A DNA stretch of 38,969 bases from Thermoguttaceae bacterium (GCA_017550965.1 JAFZNK010000252.1:1-38969); one strand, 5' to 3'. Counted from the stretch's first letter, positions 1 through 9,773 are shown. Notes: generated by a model from the letters alone, not told the origin. Program-made: numbers and translations.

Positions 1-1
1 C

Positions 2-769
2 GAGCGGCGCGACGCGTTTGCGGCGGAGTACCGCGTCTTAAACAAAGCGTACAACGCGCTTTCGCCCGACCCGTTTCTGGGGCCGTTTTCGCATGACTAT
101 CAATGGCTTACGAAAGTCTATACGTCGATTCGGCCCGCCGATTCGCGCGGTCGACTCCTCTGGGCCGCCGTCGGACCCAAGACGATGGAACTGGTCAATC
201 GGAACGTGCAAGTCGACGACGTCAACGACGCCGATCCGGACGACGTGATCGAATTGGACGTTCAGATCGTCGAGGATTTCATCAGAAAAGGAAAAGACCC
301 CGCAAAAGAGGCCAAAAAGCTCGAAATCGACCTTATCGCCAAAATTCAGGCGCACAGCGACGATCCCAAATACGTCAAATTGGGCGAGCGTCTTGAAGAA
401 CTTCGCGAAAAGCACGAGCAGGGTCTTCTTACGAGCATCGAGTTCCTCAAGTACCTGCTCGACCTTGCGAAAAAGGCGGTCAAGGCGGAAAAAGAGGTCG
501 TGCCCGCCGAAGAGATCGATCGCGGAAAAGCCGCGTTGACGGAGCTGTTTCGAGGCGTGAAAAACGCGAACACGCCCGTGATCGTCGAACGGCTTGTCGA
601 AGAGATCGACGACGTCGTTCGTAAGATTCGATTTGTCGGATGGCAGGATTCCAACAGCGGACGCCGCGAAGTCAAGCGGGAACTGCGCGCGATCGTAACG
701 GTGAAATACGGAATAGAGGACCGCGAAGTCTTCGACAAAGCGTACGCTTACGTCGAGGAATACTATTGA
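2..769 (+). CDS. hsdR: Type I restriction enzyme, R (motor/endonuclease) subunit, C-terminal part
   Basis: The frame is open from base 2 and ends at TGA 767-769, so only the last ~255 residues are present and the start lies outside the window. The translation has the HsdR C-terminal signature: a segment reading SPDPFLGPFSHDYQWL, then LLWAAVGPKTMELVNRNV, a charged helical stretch, and a closing segment with VKRELRAIVTVKYGI followed by FDKAYAYVEEYY. In this family the R subunit carries an N-terminal PD-(D/E)XK nuclease and a central SF2 translocase, and the C-terminal helical domain docks it on the HsdM/HsdS methyltransferase. Those upstream domains cannot be checked here. An ATG at 185 is internal and is not the real start, because homology extends upstream of it. 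A degenerate repeat tract follows the stop rather than another restriction-modification gene. Confidence 0.88.
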   Translation, partial: ERRDAFAAEYRVLNKAYNALSPDPFLGPFSHDYQWLTKVYTSIRPADSRGRLLWAAVGPKTMELVNRNVQVDDVNDADPDDVIELDVQIVEDFIRKGKDPAKEAKKLEIDLIAKIQAHSDDPKYVKLGERLEELREKHEQGLLTSIEFLKYLLDLAKKAVKAEKEVVPAEEIDRGKAALTELFRGVKNANTPVIVERLVEEIDDVVRKIRFVGWQDSNSGRREVKRELRAIVTVKYGIEDREVFDKAYAYVEEYY

Positions 770-775
770 GCCGCA

Positions 776-1140
776 CAGCGCGTTGATTGGGACTCCGCCA
801 AAAGCCGGGGACGTCAATCCCCGGATGGGTAAGAGTTACGCCAGCGCGTTGATTTGATTTTTGACGACGGCGCTGTTTGAGCGAATCGTAGCGTGGCGTT
901 AATTTGCGTTTTGGTCGGCTCTTACGAGCCGAATCCCCGGCCTCCGGGCCGGGGCTCTCCGCCTTCGGCGGGACGGTTTTCGATAGTTTTGAGATTGATC
1001 TTTGTTTTTGGCGTCGCCTTGTTTGAGAGATCGCGCGTTTTGGCGTCGCCTTCCGCTTGCGGCTCTTCCAAGCGTAGCGACCAACGGGAGCGGTCGCCTT
1101 TCTCCGCGCGGCAGCGCGAACCGCCTGTCCGGCGCCGGAC
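776..1140. repeat. GC-rich degenerate repeat tract, no gene
   Basis: There is no credible ORF between hsdR and the next gene. The 13-mer CAGCGCGTTGATT occurs at 776-788 and 842-854, and a degenerate relative sits near 891. GGCGTCGCCTT occurs twice between 1009 and 1055. TGTTTGAG followed by ATCG recurs near 870 and 1019. Small hairpins are dense: CCCCGGCC/GGCCGGGG near 934-953, CCGCC/GGCGG near 959-972, and a perfect 14-bp palindrome at 1127-1140 just past the end of the following minus-strand gene. Similar short words (CCGCTTGCGGCTC, ACCAACGGGAG) recur in inverted orientation near 22470-22530, after the Rpn locus. This looks like decayed or repetitive intergenic filler. Confidence 0.5.
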
Positions 1141-2430
1141 CTAGAAGAACAGTCCGGCTTTGAGGATGACGGCGCTCTTGGGCTTGTAGAGCGTGCCTTC
1201 TTTGGTTTTGAGTTCGCGTCCAAAAGAGCCGCCGACTTCGAAGGAGCCTTTGAAACCTTTCGGGCAGTCGAAGACGAGTCCGGTGGTCACGCGATAGTCG
1301 TTGTAGTCGACGTTGAACGATTTCTTACCCTTGACGGGATGATTGACGTCGGTCATGAGCCATCTTCCTCCGCCAAGGTCGCCGCTGACGAAGAACCACC
1401 AGTCGGTCCCGTTGTTTCTCACGAGGAAATGCCCCCATCTCGGGTCGGGGAAGACGAGCCTGATTTCGTTGTTCGCGTTGGGCTTCCAGACCACGCCCGC
1501 GACCGGAAGAATCTTGAATTTGATTCTGTTGTAATAGGCGACGCCGCCGAGAATGCGCGTCGTGCGCTCGTCGTCGACCGGCAACGAACCTTCCGCGCGG
1601 CCGCGAAGATAGAACGACTTGCCCGTGACCTTGCGGAATTCCGACGCGATTCCGCCCTGAACTTCGACCGTCGCTTCCAGATCGTTGACGGCGAGCGAAA
1701 AGGACGTCGCCAGCCCCGCGTCAAAGACGTTTTTCGGAATAGTCGGCGAGAACGTTCTGTCTTTTGGCTTGGAGAAATTCGTGTAGTTGAACGTTGGCGT
1801 CAGACGAAACACGCCCTGATTGATATTTCCGTTTCGAAGCGTTTCGCACGGGAAGGCGAAGTAGAGCCCCGTCCCGCCTTCGATGACGCCCAGTCCGTTT
1901 TTCGTGCGCGGGATATACGCAAACGACTTAGAGCAGTCCTGTTGATACTTGAAGACTTTTCGCAACGTCGTCGGATCTTCCATCGTCACGGGCGGGTTGA
2001 CCGCGCCTTCGGTCGCCATGTCGTAGGTATAGGTCGTCGAGCCGTAAGTCGTGGAGGTCGACGGGGAGACGACGGGCGGCTGAATTTGTCCGCGCACGAT
2101 CCAGTCGTAATCTTCGGAGAAATAGCCGTCGTAATCGTCGGAATAGTCGTCGTAGTCGCCGATAGAAAAAGGCCGGTATTCAAACGATTCGCTTGAGGAA
2201 GCCAACGAACGCCATATGCCGTAATTGGAAGTCGGAGCTATCGGCAGAGGTAGGAAATCGACGTCCTCGTCCCAAAGGCTTTCGTCCGACGAGGGGTCGA
2301 CGTACTCGCTTTCCGGCTCGGTCATGAACTGCGTGAAGAGACCGTCGGCGCGAACGTTTTCCACAAAACCAACGCAACTGAGCAGCGTGACGACCGCAAA
2401 GCGCAAGAGCGTCGAGAGGAGGCGTCGCAT
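1141..2430 (-). CDS. Secreted outer-membrane beta-barrel candidate (DUF6268-like)
   Basis: This encodes 429 aa. The N-terminus is a classical signal peptide (MRRLLSTLLRFAVVTLLS, then a small-residue cleavage site near ADG). An acidic, Tyr/Asp-rich low-complexity region follows (about residues 35-110, with DDYSDDYDGY-type runs). The remaining ~290 residues have alternating hydrophobic and polar strands, including a run resembling KILPVAGVVWKPNANNEIRLVFP. The protein ends in GLFF, an aromatic C-terminus typical of outer-membrane barrels. The pattern resembles the DUF6268 barrel family common in planctomycetes, but no family search was done. The start ATG has AAGGA about nine bases upstream. A perfect 14-bp GC palindrome lies immediately past the stop, without a T-run. 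The function is unknown. Confidence 0.72.
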   Translation of the reverse strand: MRRLLSTLLRFAVVTLLSCVGFVENVRADGLFTQFMTEPESEYVDPSSDESLWDEDVDFLPLPIAPTSNYGIWRSLASSSESFEYRPFSIGDYDDYSDDYDGYFSEDYDWIVRGQIQPPVVSPSTSTTYGSTTYTYDMATEGAVNPPVTMEDPTTLRKVFKYQQDCSKSFAYIPRTKNGLGVIEGGTGLYFAFPCETLRNGNINQGVFRLTPTFNYTNFSKPKDRTFSPTIPKNVFDAGLATSFSLAVNDLEATVEVQGGIASEFRKVTGKSFYLRGRAEGSLPVDDERTTRILGGVAYYNRIKFKILPVAGVVWKPNANNEIRLVFPDPRWGHFLVRNNGTDWWFFVSGDLGGGRWLMTDVNHPVKGKKSFNVDYNDYRVTTGLVFDCPKGFKGSFEVGGSFGRELKTKEGTLYKPKSAVILKAGLFF

Positions 2431-2639
2431 TGTCGAAATCCTTACGAGTTTTTGAACGATCCGCGTTCTGAATATGCCTTATTTTTCGCGTCTTTATAAT
2501 AAGGCGCGAGTCCGTGCAGGGGTTATAGCTATTTCAAGAAACGGCGTCAAGAGCAACCGGAGGACGTTTCCCGAACGCTCGCTCGCGCCCCGTCGGACGA
2601 ACGATTAAGAAAAATAATCCTTTTTTACCGGCGCGGCTC

Positions 2640-2667
2640 TTGTTGAAATTCCAGAATATGGTATACT
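2640..2667 (+). promoter_or_regulatory. sigma70-type promoter for rpsA
   Basis: TTGTTG (2640-2645) and TATACT (2662-2667) are separated by 16 bp. Transcription would start near 2674 and give a leader of about 200 nt before the GTG start of rpsA. The upstream sequence is AT-rich (about 2605-2625). No other gene lies between, so this is the natural rpsA promoter. Confidence 0.65.
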
Positions 2668-2871
2668 CTAAAATCGCTTTATAGCGACGCCTTAGCAAGG
2701 CGAGGTAGAATTGGCGCGACGTCTCGACAGCGTGTCGACCCGGTCGCATTTTTTAGAAACCCTGTTTTTTATTGGGGATAAAACGCGCGCATGGCGGCAA
2801 GTCAAGCGCGGCGCGAAGTTAGCGCGGTCGTTTTATCCATGTAAAACACTCAACAACTAGGAAATTTTGTC

Positions 2872-4647
2872 GTGGTAAATCGTACGCTTATCCGCGGTTT
2901 GGACGTTAACGTTGACGACGTCGTCTTGGATGAAGACCAAATTATCGAATATCTTGGCGAAGACGTCGAGATCGAACTGAACCAGATTATTGAAGGCGTC
3001 ATCGTTCGCATCGAGAAAGAATTTGTCATCGTCGACGTCGGGTATAAGAGCGAGGGAGCTATTCCCGTGAGCGAATGGGGCGAGGGCGAAGAGCCTCCGC
3101 AAGTCGGCGCTCACGTTAAAGTTCTCGTCGACGAACTTGAAGACGCTATGACCGCCGAAGAAGTTCAGGCGCGCGGCATGATCGTTTTGAGCAAGCACAA
3201 GGCCGCGAGAATCGAGGCCTGGATGCGTATGATGGAACGCGTCAAGGAAGGCGACGTGGTCGAAGGCGTCGTCTCCAAGAAAATCAAAGGCGGTCTTCTC
3301 GTGGATATCGGAGGCGTCAACGTCTTCCTGCCCGCGAGCCAGGTCGACATTCGCCGTCCCGCCGACATCAACGAATATATCGGCAAGCCGATCCAATGCG
3401 TCGTTCTTAAAATCGACGAAGCGCGCCGCAACATCGTCGTCAGCCGTCGCGAACTCATCGAACAAGAGCGCAAAGAGAAGAAGACCGCGTTGCTCAACGA
3501 ACTCCAGATCGGGCAACTTCGCGAAGGAACCGTCAAGAACATCGCCGAATTCGGCGCGTTCATCGATCTTGGCGGCATCGACGGCCTGCTTCACATCACC
3601 GATATGAGCTGGGGCCGCATCACCGATCCCAAAGAGCTCGTTTCGATCGATCAGAAAATCGAAGTCGTCGTTCTCAACATCGACTACGAAAAGGAAAAGA
3701 TCTCTCTTGGTCTCAAGCAGAAGACGCCTTCTCCCTGGGAATCTGTCGCCGAAAAATATCCGGTCGGTTCCAAAGTCAAGGGCACGGTCGTCAACGTCAT
3801 GTCTTACGGCGCGTTCGTCAAACTCGAAGAGGGCGTCGAAGGGCTCGTTCACATTAGCGAAATGAGCTGGACCAAGCGCATCAATCATCCGAACGAAATC
3901 CTCAACGTCGGCGACGAAATCGACGTCGTCATCCTTGGCATCAACAAGGAACGTCAGGAAATCTCGCTGGGCGTCAAGCAGACGACCGCCAATCCCTGGG
4001 AAACCGTCGATCAGAAATATCCGGTCGGCTCCAAAGTCAAGGGCGTCGTTCGCAACCTTACGAACTACGGCGCGTTTGTCGAAATCGAAGAAGGCGTCGA
4101 CGGCTTGCTTCACATCAGCGACATGAGCTGGGTCCGCAAGATCACGCATCCGAGCGAGGTCGTTAAGAAGAACGAAGAAATCGAATGCGTCGTTACGTCC
4201 GTCGATAAGAAGAACCACCGCATCGCGCTCGGTCTCAAGCAGCTGACCGAAGATCCGTGGGCCACGCGCATTCCCGAAAAGTACCGTCCGAACCAGATCG
4301 TTACCGGAAAAGTTACGAAGATCACCAACTTCGGCGTTTTCGTTTCTCTCGAAGACGATCTCGAAGGTCTCCTTCACATTTCCGAATTGGCCAACCATAA
4401 AGTCGACAATCCGGAAGACGTCGTCAAAGTCGGCGAAGATATCGAAGTCATGGTTCTGCGCGTCGATTCCGAAGACCGCAAGATCGGCTTGTCGCGCAAA
4501 CGCGCCGAACAAGTTGAAGAAGGCGGCGAAGTCGTCGAAGAAGTCGAACCTGAATCTCCCGCCGCCGCGATTAAGCAGCCGAAAGACCTCAAAGGCGGCA
4601 CGGGCGGAGTCGCCGGCCCGATCTTCACGCTTCCCGGTCAGGACTGA
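2872..4647 (+). CDS. rpsA: 30S ribosomal protein S1
   Basis: This 591-aa protein is built of consecutive S1 (OB-fold) RNA-binding domains. After a variable first domain (about residues 35-105) and a second (about 120-190), four closely similar repeats follow. Each contains a G-x-V-x-x-(I/V)-x-x-(F/Y)-G-(A/V)-F-V core and an LLHIS-type strand, for example at TVKNIAEFGAFIDLGG and KVTKITNFGVFVSLED. Six S1 domains match the full-length bacterial form. S1 binds mRNA on the 30S subunit and aids initiation on structured or weak-SD messages. The start is GTG at 2872, with AGGA (2859-2862) upstream. The C-terminus ends in a short acidic, then Gly/Pro-containing tail. The gene has its own promoter upstream and a strong terminator downstream, so it appears monocistronic. 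Confidence 0.96.
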   Translation: MVNRTLIRGLDVNVDDVVLDEDQIIEYLGEDVEIELNQIIEGVIVRIEKEFVIVDVGYKSEGAIPVSEWGEGEEPPQVGAHVKVLVDELEDAMTAEEVQARGMIVLSKHKAARIEAWMRMMERVKEGDVVEGVVSKKIKGGLLVDIGGVNVFLPASQVDIRRPADINEYIGKPIQCVVLKIDEARRNIVVSRRELIEQERKEKKTALLNELQIGQLREGTVKNIAEFGAFIDLGGIDGLLHITDMSWGRITDPKELVSIDQKIEVVVLNIDYEKEKISLGLKQKTPSPWESVAEKYPVGSKVKGTVVNVMSYGAFVKLEEGVEGLVHISEMSWTKRINHPNEILNVGDEIDVVILGINKERQEISLGVKQTTANPWETVDQKYPVGSKVKGVVRNLTNYGAFVEIEEGVDGLLHISDMSWVRKITHPSEVVKKNEEIECVVTSVDKKNHRIALGLKQLTEDPWATRIPEKYRPNQIVTGKVTKITNFGVFVSLEDDLEGLLHISELANHKVDNPEDVVKVGEDIEVMVLRVDSEDRKIGLSRKRAEQVEEGGEVVEEVEPESPAAAIKQPKDLKGGTGGVAGPIFTLPGQD

Positions 4648-4688
4648 TCTGCGAATTTGCGCCGTTTAGGCGCGAGTTGAACTAGAAA

Positions 4689-4724
4689 AGAGCGTTCTCC
4701 AACAAAACGGAGAGCGCTCTTTTT
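4689..4724 (+). terminator. Intrinsic terminator of rpsA
   Basis: A 12-bp stem (4689-4700 with 4709-4720, one G-T pair) has an 8-nt A-rich loop and is followed by a T-run. It lies about 40 bp past the rpsA stop. Confidence 0.9.
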
Positions 4725-4763
4725 GTCTTCAGCCGACGGCCCCTTTCTCAATTCGCGCGCGAG

Positions 4764-4792
4764 TTGATTTGGGGAATCGAGAGCGCTATAAT
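4764..4792 (+). promoter_or_regulatory. sigma70-type promoter for the serpin gene
   Basis: TTGATT (4764-4769), a 17-bp spacer and a perfect TATAAT (4787-4792). The predicted start near 4799 lies downstream of any upstream start codon in the serpin frame, which supports ATG 4866 as the real start. Confidence 0.78.
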
Positions 4793-4865
4793 GATTTCCG
4801 ACCGTTTGTTTTGTCGAGGTAATTTGAACGGTTCCCGCCTTCCAGCTATTGATAAGGAGAACAAG

Positions 4866-6194
4866 ATGAGAAACATCGTCGCATGGGGGACGTTATGTTG
4901 CGTCGCTGCTTGTTGTCTGGTCGCGTCGACGCGGGCCGACGAACCGGCTTCTGAAAGTTTTCAACGCCGATACGAATCGTCGCTGGACTTTGCGATCGAC
5001 GTCTTTCAATACGCCGCGGCGAACGCGAAGCCTGACGAAAACGTCCTTGTTTCGCCGCTTAGTCTCTATCGCGCGCTTGGCGCGGCGGCGTTGGGCGCCG
5101 ACGGCAAGACCAGGAAAGAACTCGACGCGTTTCTGGAACGCGCCGCCTGGGCCGACGATTGGCCGGCGCAAAGCGCGTCGGTTTTCAACGCGTTGAAATC
5201 GGGCGACGAACTGACGGCGGTCGGCGGGGTCTGGATTCAAAAAGGTTACGACGTTCAGGACTCGTACCTCAGGCGTCTCCGCGCCTTTTCCGATATGGAA
5301 GCGTTTGTCGTCGACTTAAAAGAGTCGACGATCAACCGATGGTTTGAAGAGAAGACGGGCGGCCGCGTTCAAAACGTCGTGAAGGGAATTAAATCGAACA
5401 CGCGCGTCGTTATCGGGGACGCGATTACTTTTCTGGGCAAGTGGGAACGATCGTTCGACCCGGCGGGAACGAAAGAGCGTCCTTTTACGGAGATCGACGG
5501 CAAGCGCGTTCTCGTTCCGACGATGATTCAAAAGGCAAATTTTCGATATTGCCAAAAAGGGGGCGTTCAGTACGTCGAACTCGATTATCGCGGCGGTCGA
5601 TATACGATGGCGATTGTCGTTCCCGACGCGAACATGACGTATCAGAACCTTGAAAACGTGCTGAACGCCGACGAAGTCGTCGACTGGCGGCGCTCGTCCA
5701 GGTCGACGGAAATGATGTTGTCCATGCCGAAATTTGCCGCGAAATTTGACGTCGACATGAACCCCGTCCTGAAAAAAATGGGCGTGCGCGACGCGTTTGA
5801 CAGAGACTCCGCCGATTTCAGCGCCATGGCGGCGAACGGCGCAAAACGAGGAAACGACGCGCTTTATGTCGATCAGGTTCTCCAAAGCGCGACGATTAAA
5901 GTCAACGAGGAAGGGACGGAAGCCGCCGCGGCGACCGGCGTTCTTCTCGGCGCGATGGGCCTTCCGTCGTACGTCAATTTGACGATCGATCGTCCCTTTG
6001 TCTATTTCGTTCGCGAGAATACGACGGGGCAAATCGTCTTCATTGGGCGGACGGTCAAGCCGACCTTTGATCCCGACGATCCCGACATGAAGACGCCGGA
6101 AGTCGAGCCTGGTTCCCGCGTTATGCCTATGGGCATGGGCGGCATGTCGGGCGGCATGGGCGGCATGGGGATCGTCCCCGGCGCGGGCATGTAA
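4866..6194 (+). CDS. Secreted serpin (serine/cysteine protease inhibitor)
   Basis: This encodes 442 aa. ATG 4866 is chosen because AAGGAG (4854-4859) sits six bases upstream and a signal peptide follows at once (MRNIVAWGTLCCVAACCLV, then ADEP). Serpin landmarks are present in order: NVLVSPLSLYRAL near the N-terminus, a shutter region, an FLGKWERSFDP segment, and a C-terminal TIDRPFVYFV followed by FIGRTVKP. The reactive-centre hinge reads EEGTEAAAAT (about residues 348-357), the small-residue pattern found in inhibitory serpins. Counting from the hinge puts Met364 at P1, but the segment after P1 is slightly longer than in alpha-1-antitrypsin, so P1 is tentative. A Met/Gly-rich tail (about residues 420-442) extends past the usual serpin end. 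The protein is probably exported and may protect surface proteins from proteolysis; the target is unknown. Confidence 0.93.
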   Translation: MRNIVAWGTLCCVAACCLVASTRADEPASESFQRRYESSLDFAIDVFQYAAANAKPDENVLVSPLSLYRALGAAALGADGKTRKELDAFLERAAWADDWPAQSASVFNALKSGDELTAVGGVWIQKGYDVQDSYLRRLRAFSDMEAFVVDLKESTINRWFEEKTGGRVQNVVKGIKSNTRVVIGDAITFLGKWERSFDPAGTKERPFTEIDGKRVLVPTMIQKANFRYCQKGGVQYVELDYRGGRYTMAIVVPDANMTYQNLENVLNADEVVDWRRSSRSTEMMLSMPKFAAKFDVDMNPVLKKMGVRDAFDRDSADFSAMAANGAKRGNDALYVDQVLQSATIKVNEEGTEAAAATGVLLGAMGLPSYVNLTIDRPFVYFVRENTTGQIVFIGRTVKPTFDPDDPDMKTPEVEPGSRVMPMGMGGMSGGMGGMGIVPGAGM

Positions 6195-6247
6195 GCGTTT
6201 GTTTTCCGGAGATCAAGAGACGCGCGCCGCAAAGAACAGGCGCCGAT

Positions 6248-6292
6248 AAAAAAAACGGAGCCGGGTTAACCGTCCGTGGCGCTCCCGACTCC
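6248..6292 (-). terminator. Intrinsic terminator of the candidate ncRNA
   Basis: A nine-bp stem with one mismatch (6257-6265 with 6284-6292) is followed, on the minus strand, by eight U residues (A-run 6248-6255 on the plus strand). It points the wrong way for the serpin gene, whose stop is 50 bp to the left, although some bidirectional use is possible. Confidence 0.75.
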
Positions 6293-6480
6293 AAATTGCA
6301 TCCATTCTCTCTCGCCGTTACAATCAGGCAGTCCGTGCCTGATCGGCTTCCAGCATAAACGACGAGCGCGTCCGTCCGTAGACAGAGACTCCTCTTAGCG
6401 TTTTCACGCCGTAGAAAGCCGAGCGAAAACGACCTTCGATCCGTAAAAACGGCCGAACCTGCCGCAAACCGCTCTCGACG
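6248..6480 (-). ncRNA. Candidate structured non-coding RNA (promoter-to-terminator unit)
   Basis: A strong minus-strand promoter (6487-6515) and an intrinsic terminator (6248-6292) bound about 230 nt. The only long frame there begins upstream of the predicted transcription start, so it is not a credible gene. The RNA would fold into several hairpins: an 8-bp stem 6323-6330 with 6336-6343 (loop of 5), a 4-bp stem closed by a GAAA tetraloop (6398-6409), a 4-bp stem with a U4 loop (6441-6452), and a long-range 8-bp stem joining about 6343-6350 with 6415-6422. I do not recognise the consensus of RNase P, tmRNA, SRP RNA or 6S RNA. 6S RNA cannot be excluded by eye, because its sequence is poorly conserved. 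Confidence 0.55.
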
Positions 6481-6486
6481 TTTATA

Positions 6487-6515
6487 ATTCTAGCCTGAAC
6501 GTTTTTGACTGTCAA
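6487..6515 (-). promoter_or_regulatory. Strong sigma70-type promoter for the candidate ncRNA
   Basis: Read on the minus strand: consensus TTGACA (6510-6515), a 17-bp spacer, TAGAAT (6487-6492). Its -35 is the only perfect TTGACA in the window with a correctly spaced -10 that reads well. Start expected near 6480. Confidence 0.75.
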
Positions 6516-6820
6516 GCGGATAATGATAATTATACGAAAAAAAAGTAAAATTCTTGAAGGAATAGTTTGACTTGATAAGACGGCTGTCGGCGTTCTGTTG
6601 ATTGTTTAGATAACGACAAACGCTTGTTTCGTATCGAGTGTGCTGGAGCTGTTGTTTATTTGCGATAATTCGTTTTTTTAGAAACGATAAGGCGTCGGCG
6701 ATAAAGCGCGTAAACAACGGGGTTTAAACGGGTTGACTTTTCGGAAAAGCTTTCTCAGAGTCGCGTTTTTCTTTTTTTGCCGTTTCGCTCCCGTTTGCCT
6801 CGCCTTCGCGATTCCGGAAT
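6516..6820. other. AT-rich intergenic spacer, nothing recognised
   Basis: Markedly more AT-rich than its surroundings. A 75-codon minus-strand frame (6490-6717) starts with TTG, lacks a Shine-Dalgarno and overlaps the ncRNA promoter, so it is not called. Several short T-runs are present. It may hold upstream promoter elements for the ncRNA. Confidence 0.4.
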
Positions 6821-6852
6821 AAAAAACGCTCCGCGCGAGTGAACGCGGAGCG
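6821..6852 (-). terminator. Intrinsic terminator of the secreted protein gene
   Basis: A perfect 9-bp stem (6827-6835 with 6844-6852) with an 8-nt loop is followed on the minus strand by six U residues. It lies about 50 bp past the stop at 6904. Confidence 0.88.
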
Positions 6853-6903
6853 CTTTGTCAGGTTTTTAGAGTTTGAGTTGAAAAGGGCGTTTCAAAAGGG
6901 CGA

Positions 6904-7719
6904 TCACGGGATGAGCGCGGCGAGTCCGACCATCGTGCCCGCTTCCATCAGGCCGCCTCGAAGCGAGATCGGAATCGGTTCGATCATGCTCGGCGCGCAG
7001 TTGCCGGGTCGGTAGTAGCCGAGGTCGTATATGCATTCTCGCGGCGGGTTGACGCCCATGAGGTAAGGCAGGCACGGAATCGTGAGCCAGAATCTTACGC
7101 GAGAGCAAACGGGCTGCAGGAGCGGATGGCAGTAGTGGCCGTAGCGTTCAAGCTGGACGTCTTCGAAGTACAAGGGCTTGTAGCACAAAGACGACGCTTT
7201 CCACGTGAAGGTGATCGGGGTCGGGGCCTTGCGCTGATACTCCTGATCCGGAAGAGGGCAACTTTCCGGGACCTTGCCGGGCGAAGTTACGAATTTGTAC
7301 GGCACCTCGGTGATCGGGGGCATTTCGTTGGGATCGGGGCAAACGTCGATAAATTCGCCGTCGTTTTTGAGTTCCTGAACGAAAGGCGCGCGATTGGCGT
7401 ATTGCGTTTGACGCACGACCGGCTGCGGCGCGGGAGCGCTGGCGCTTACCGACTTAATCTTCGATTCGATCGTCGGACGTTGCTCGGCGCTGATAGGAGA
7501 CGCGACGTACGCCTGCTTTGGCGATTCAAACGGAATCGCGACCTGTTGAGTCGATCTTGCCGCAGGCTCGGCGTTTGCAGAGGAGTTTGTCAGGCTCGGA
7601 GCGCGGAAGTTCGCCGATTGCGCCAACGCGGCGCTTGTTCCGACCGCCAACGCGCAGCACGAGAAGACAAACAGACGCGCCGATTTCAGCGCGCGTTCGC
7701 ATGTTTGAGAAATAGCCAT
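6904..7719 (-). CDS. Secreted protein of unknown function, planctomycete type
   Basis: This encodes 271 aa. The signal peptide spans about residues 1-33 and ends in ALAQ before SANF. A low-complexity Ser/Ala/Pro/Gln linker follows (to about residue 110). Then comes a compact domain of ~150 aa with a distinctive Cys/Tyr/Pro composition: FIDVCPDPNEMPP, a WKASSLCYKPLYFEDVQLER segment, GHYCHPLLQPVCS, and NPPRECIYDLGYYRPG. Six or seven Cys in the exported part suggest disulphides. The C-terminus carries Gly-rich hydrophobic sequence (SLRGGLMEAGTMVGLAAL). I recognise the overall look of conserved planctomycete exported proteins but no named domain. The Shine-Dalgarno is a perfect AGGAGG (7728-7733) eight bases from the ATG, suggesting strong translation. 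It is followed by its own terminator. Confidence 0.75.
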   Translation of the reverse strand: MAISQTCERALKSARLFVFSCCALAVGTSAALAQSANFRAPSLTNSSANAEPAARSTQQVAIPFESPKQAYVASPISAEQRPTIESKIKSVSASAPAPQPVVRQTQYANRAPFVQELKNDGEFIDVCPDPNEMPPITEVPYKFVTSPGKVPESCPLPDQEYQRKAPTPITFTWKASSLCYKPLYFEDVQLERYGHYCHPLLQPVCSRVRFWLTIPCLPYLMGVNPPRECIYDLGYYRPGNCAPSMIEPIPISLRGGLMEAGTMVGLAALIP

Positions 7720-7739
7720 AAGGAACGCCTCCTGCTTTA

Positions 7740-7931
7740 ACGAAAAGGGTCTTTTCTTCCTGAAAAGACGGACGAAACGCGTTCGGTCGTTTCGTCGGAC
7801 GAAAAGTGTTAGTTTCTAAATTCGGGACCGCGCGAGCGCAAACTCCGCTCGGTCTACTTAACTTATCGTCCCCGGAAAATCTGACTTTAGTAAAATAATC
7901 AATTTATTCGTTATTTTTTGACGTTCCCCTG
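7740..7931. other. Spacer between guaB terminator and the secreted-protein gene
   Basis: This spacer holds the 5' region of the minus-strand secreted protein gene. An AT-rich block lies at about 7885-7920. No promoter with both hexamers well matched was found. No ORF is supported. Confidence 0.35.
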
Positions 7932-7963
7932 AAAAAAGAAAACGCGGCCGGAAGACCGCGTTT
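7932..7963 (-). terminator. Intrinsic terminator of guaB
   Basis: A perfect 8-bp stem (7940-7947 with 7956-7963) with an 8-nt loop is followed on the minus strand by a U-rich run (plus-strand A-run 7932-7940). It lies 33 bp past the guaB stop. Confidence 0.88.
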
Positions 7964-7995
7964 CGCAATGCAATCGCGACTCGACGTTTTACGCG

Positions 7996-9600
<1,605 letters not shown>

Positions 9601-9664
9601 TTAGCCGGAAGACGCGTTTTCCGGCGTGAAACGCCGCAATAAAAGTCTCGTCTTTAATCCGCGC

Positions 9665-9693
9665 ATTATACGCGCTCCCGTTTTTTTTGACAA
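9665..9693 (-). promoter_or_regulatory. sigma70-type promoter for guaB
   Basis: On the minus strand: TTGTCA (9688-9693), a 17-bp spacer with an A-tract, perfect TATAAT (9665-9670). The leader to the guaB ATG is about 200 nt, GC-rich and ORF-free. Confidence 0.78.
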
Positions 9694-9773
9694 GGAGCCA
9701 AATTAGAAAAAGTCTGGAAATTTTTCGTGTTAAGAGAGCGGGAAACGCTTCGGTCTGAAACGGCGGTTTCGCG

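Noticed and set aside
893..1144. 83-codon plus-strand ORF after hsdR
   Set aside because: Pro/Arg/Ser-rich translation of hairpin repeats, no Shine-Dalgarno, no domain.
2857..4512. 551-codon open frame on the minus strand opposite rpsA
   Set aside because: A mirror of the codon bias of rpsA (GAC/GTC/GAA codons leave the complementary frame open). It is Asp/Phe/Val-rich with no domain, and the S1 repeats on the other strand are certain.
4764..4865. N-terminal extension of the serpin
   Set aside because: The extended start lies in the -35 of a good promoter; the Shine-Dalgarno and signal peptide fit ATG 4866.
6490..6717. 75-codon minus-strand ORF in the AT-rich spacer
   Set aside because: TTG start, no Shine-Dalgarno, overlaps a strong promoter, no recognisable features.
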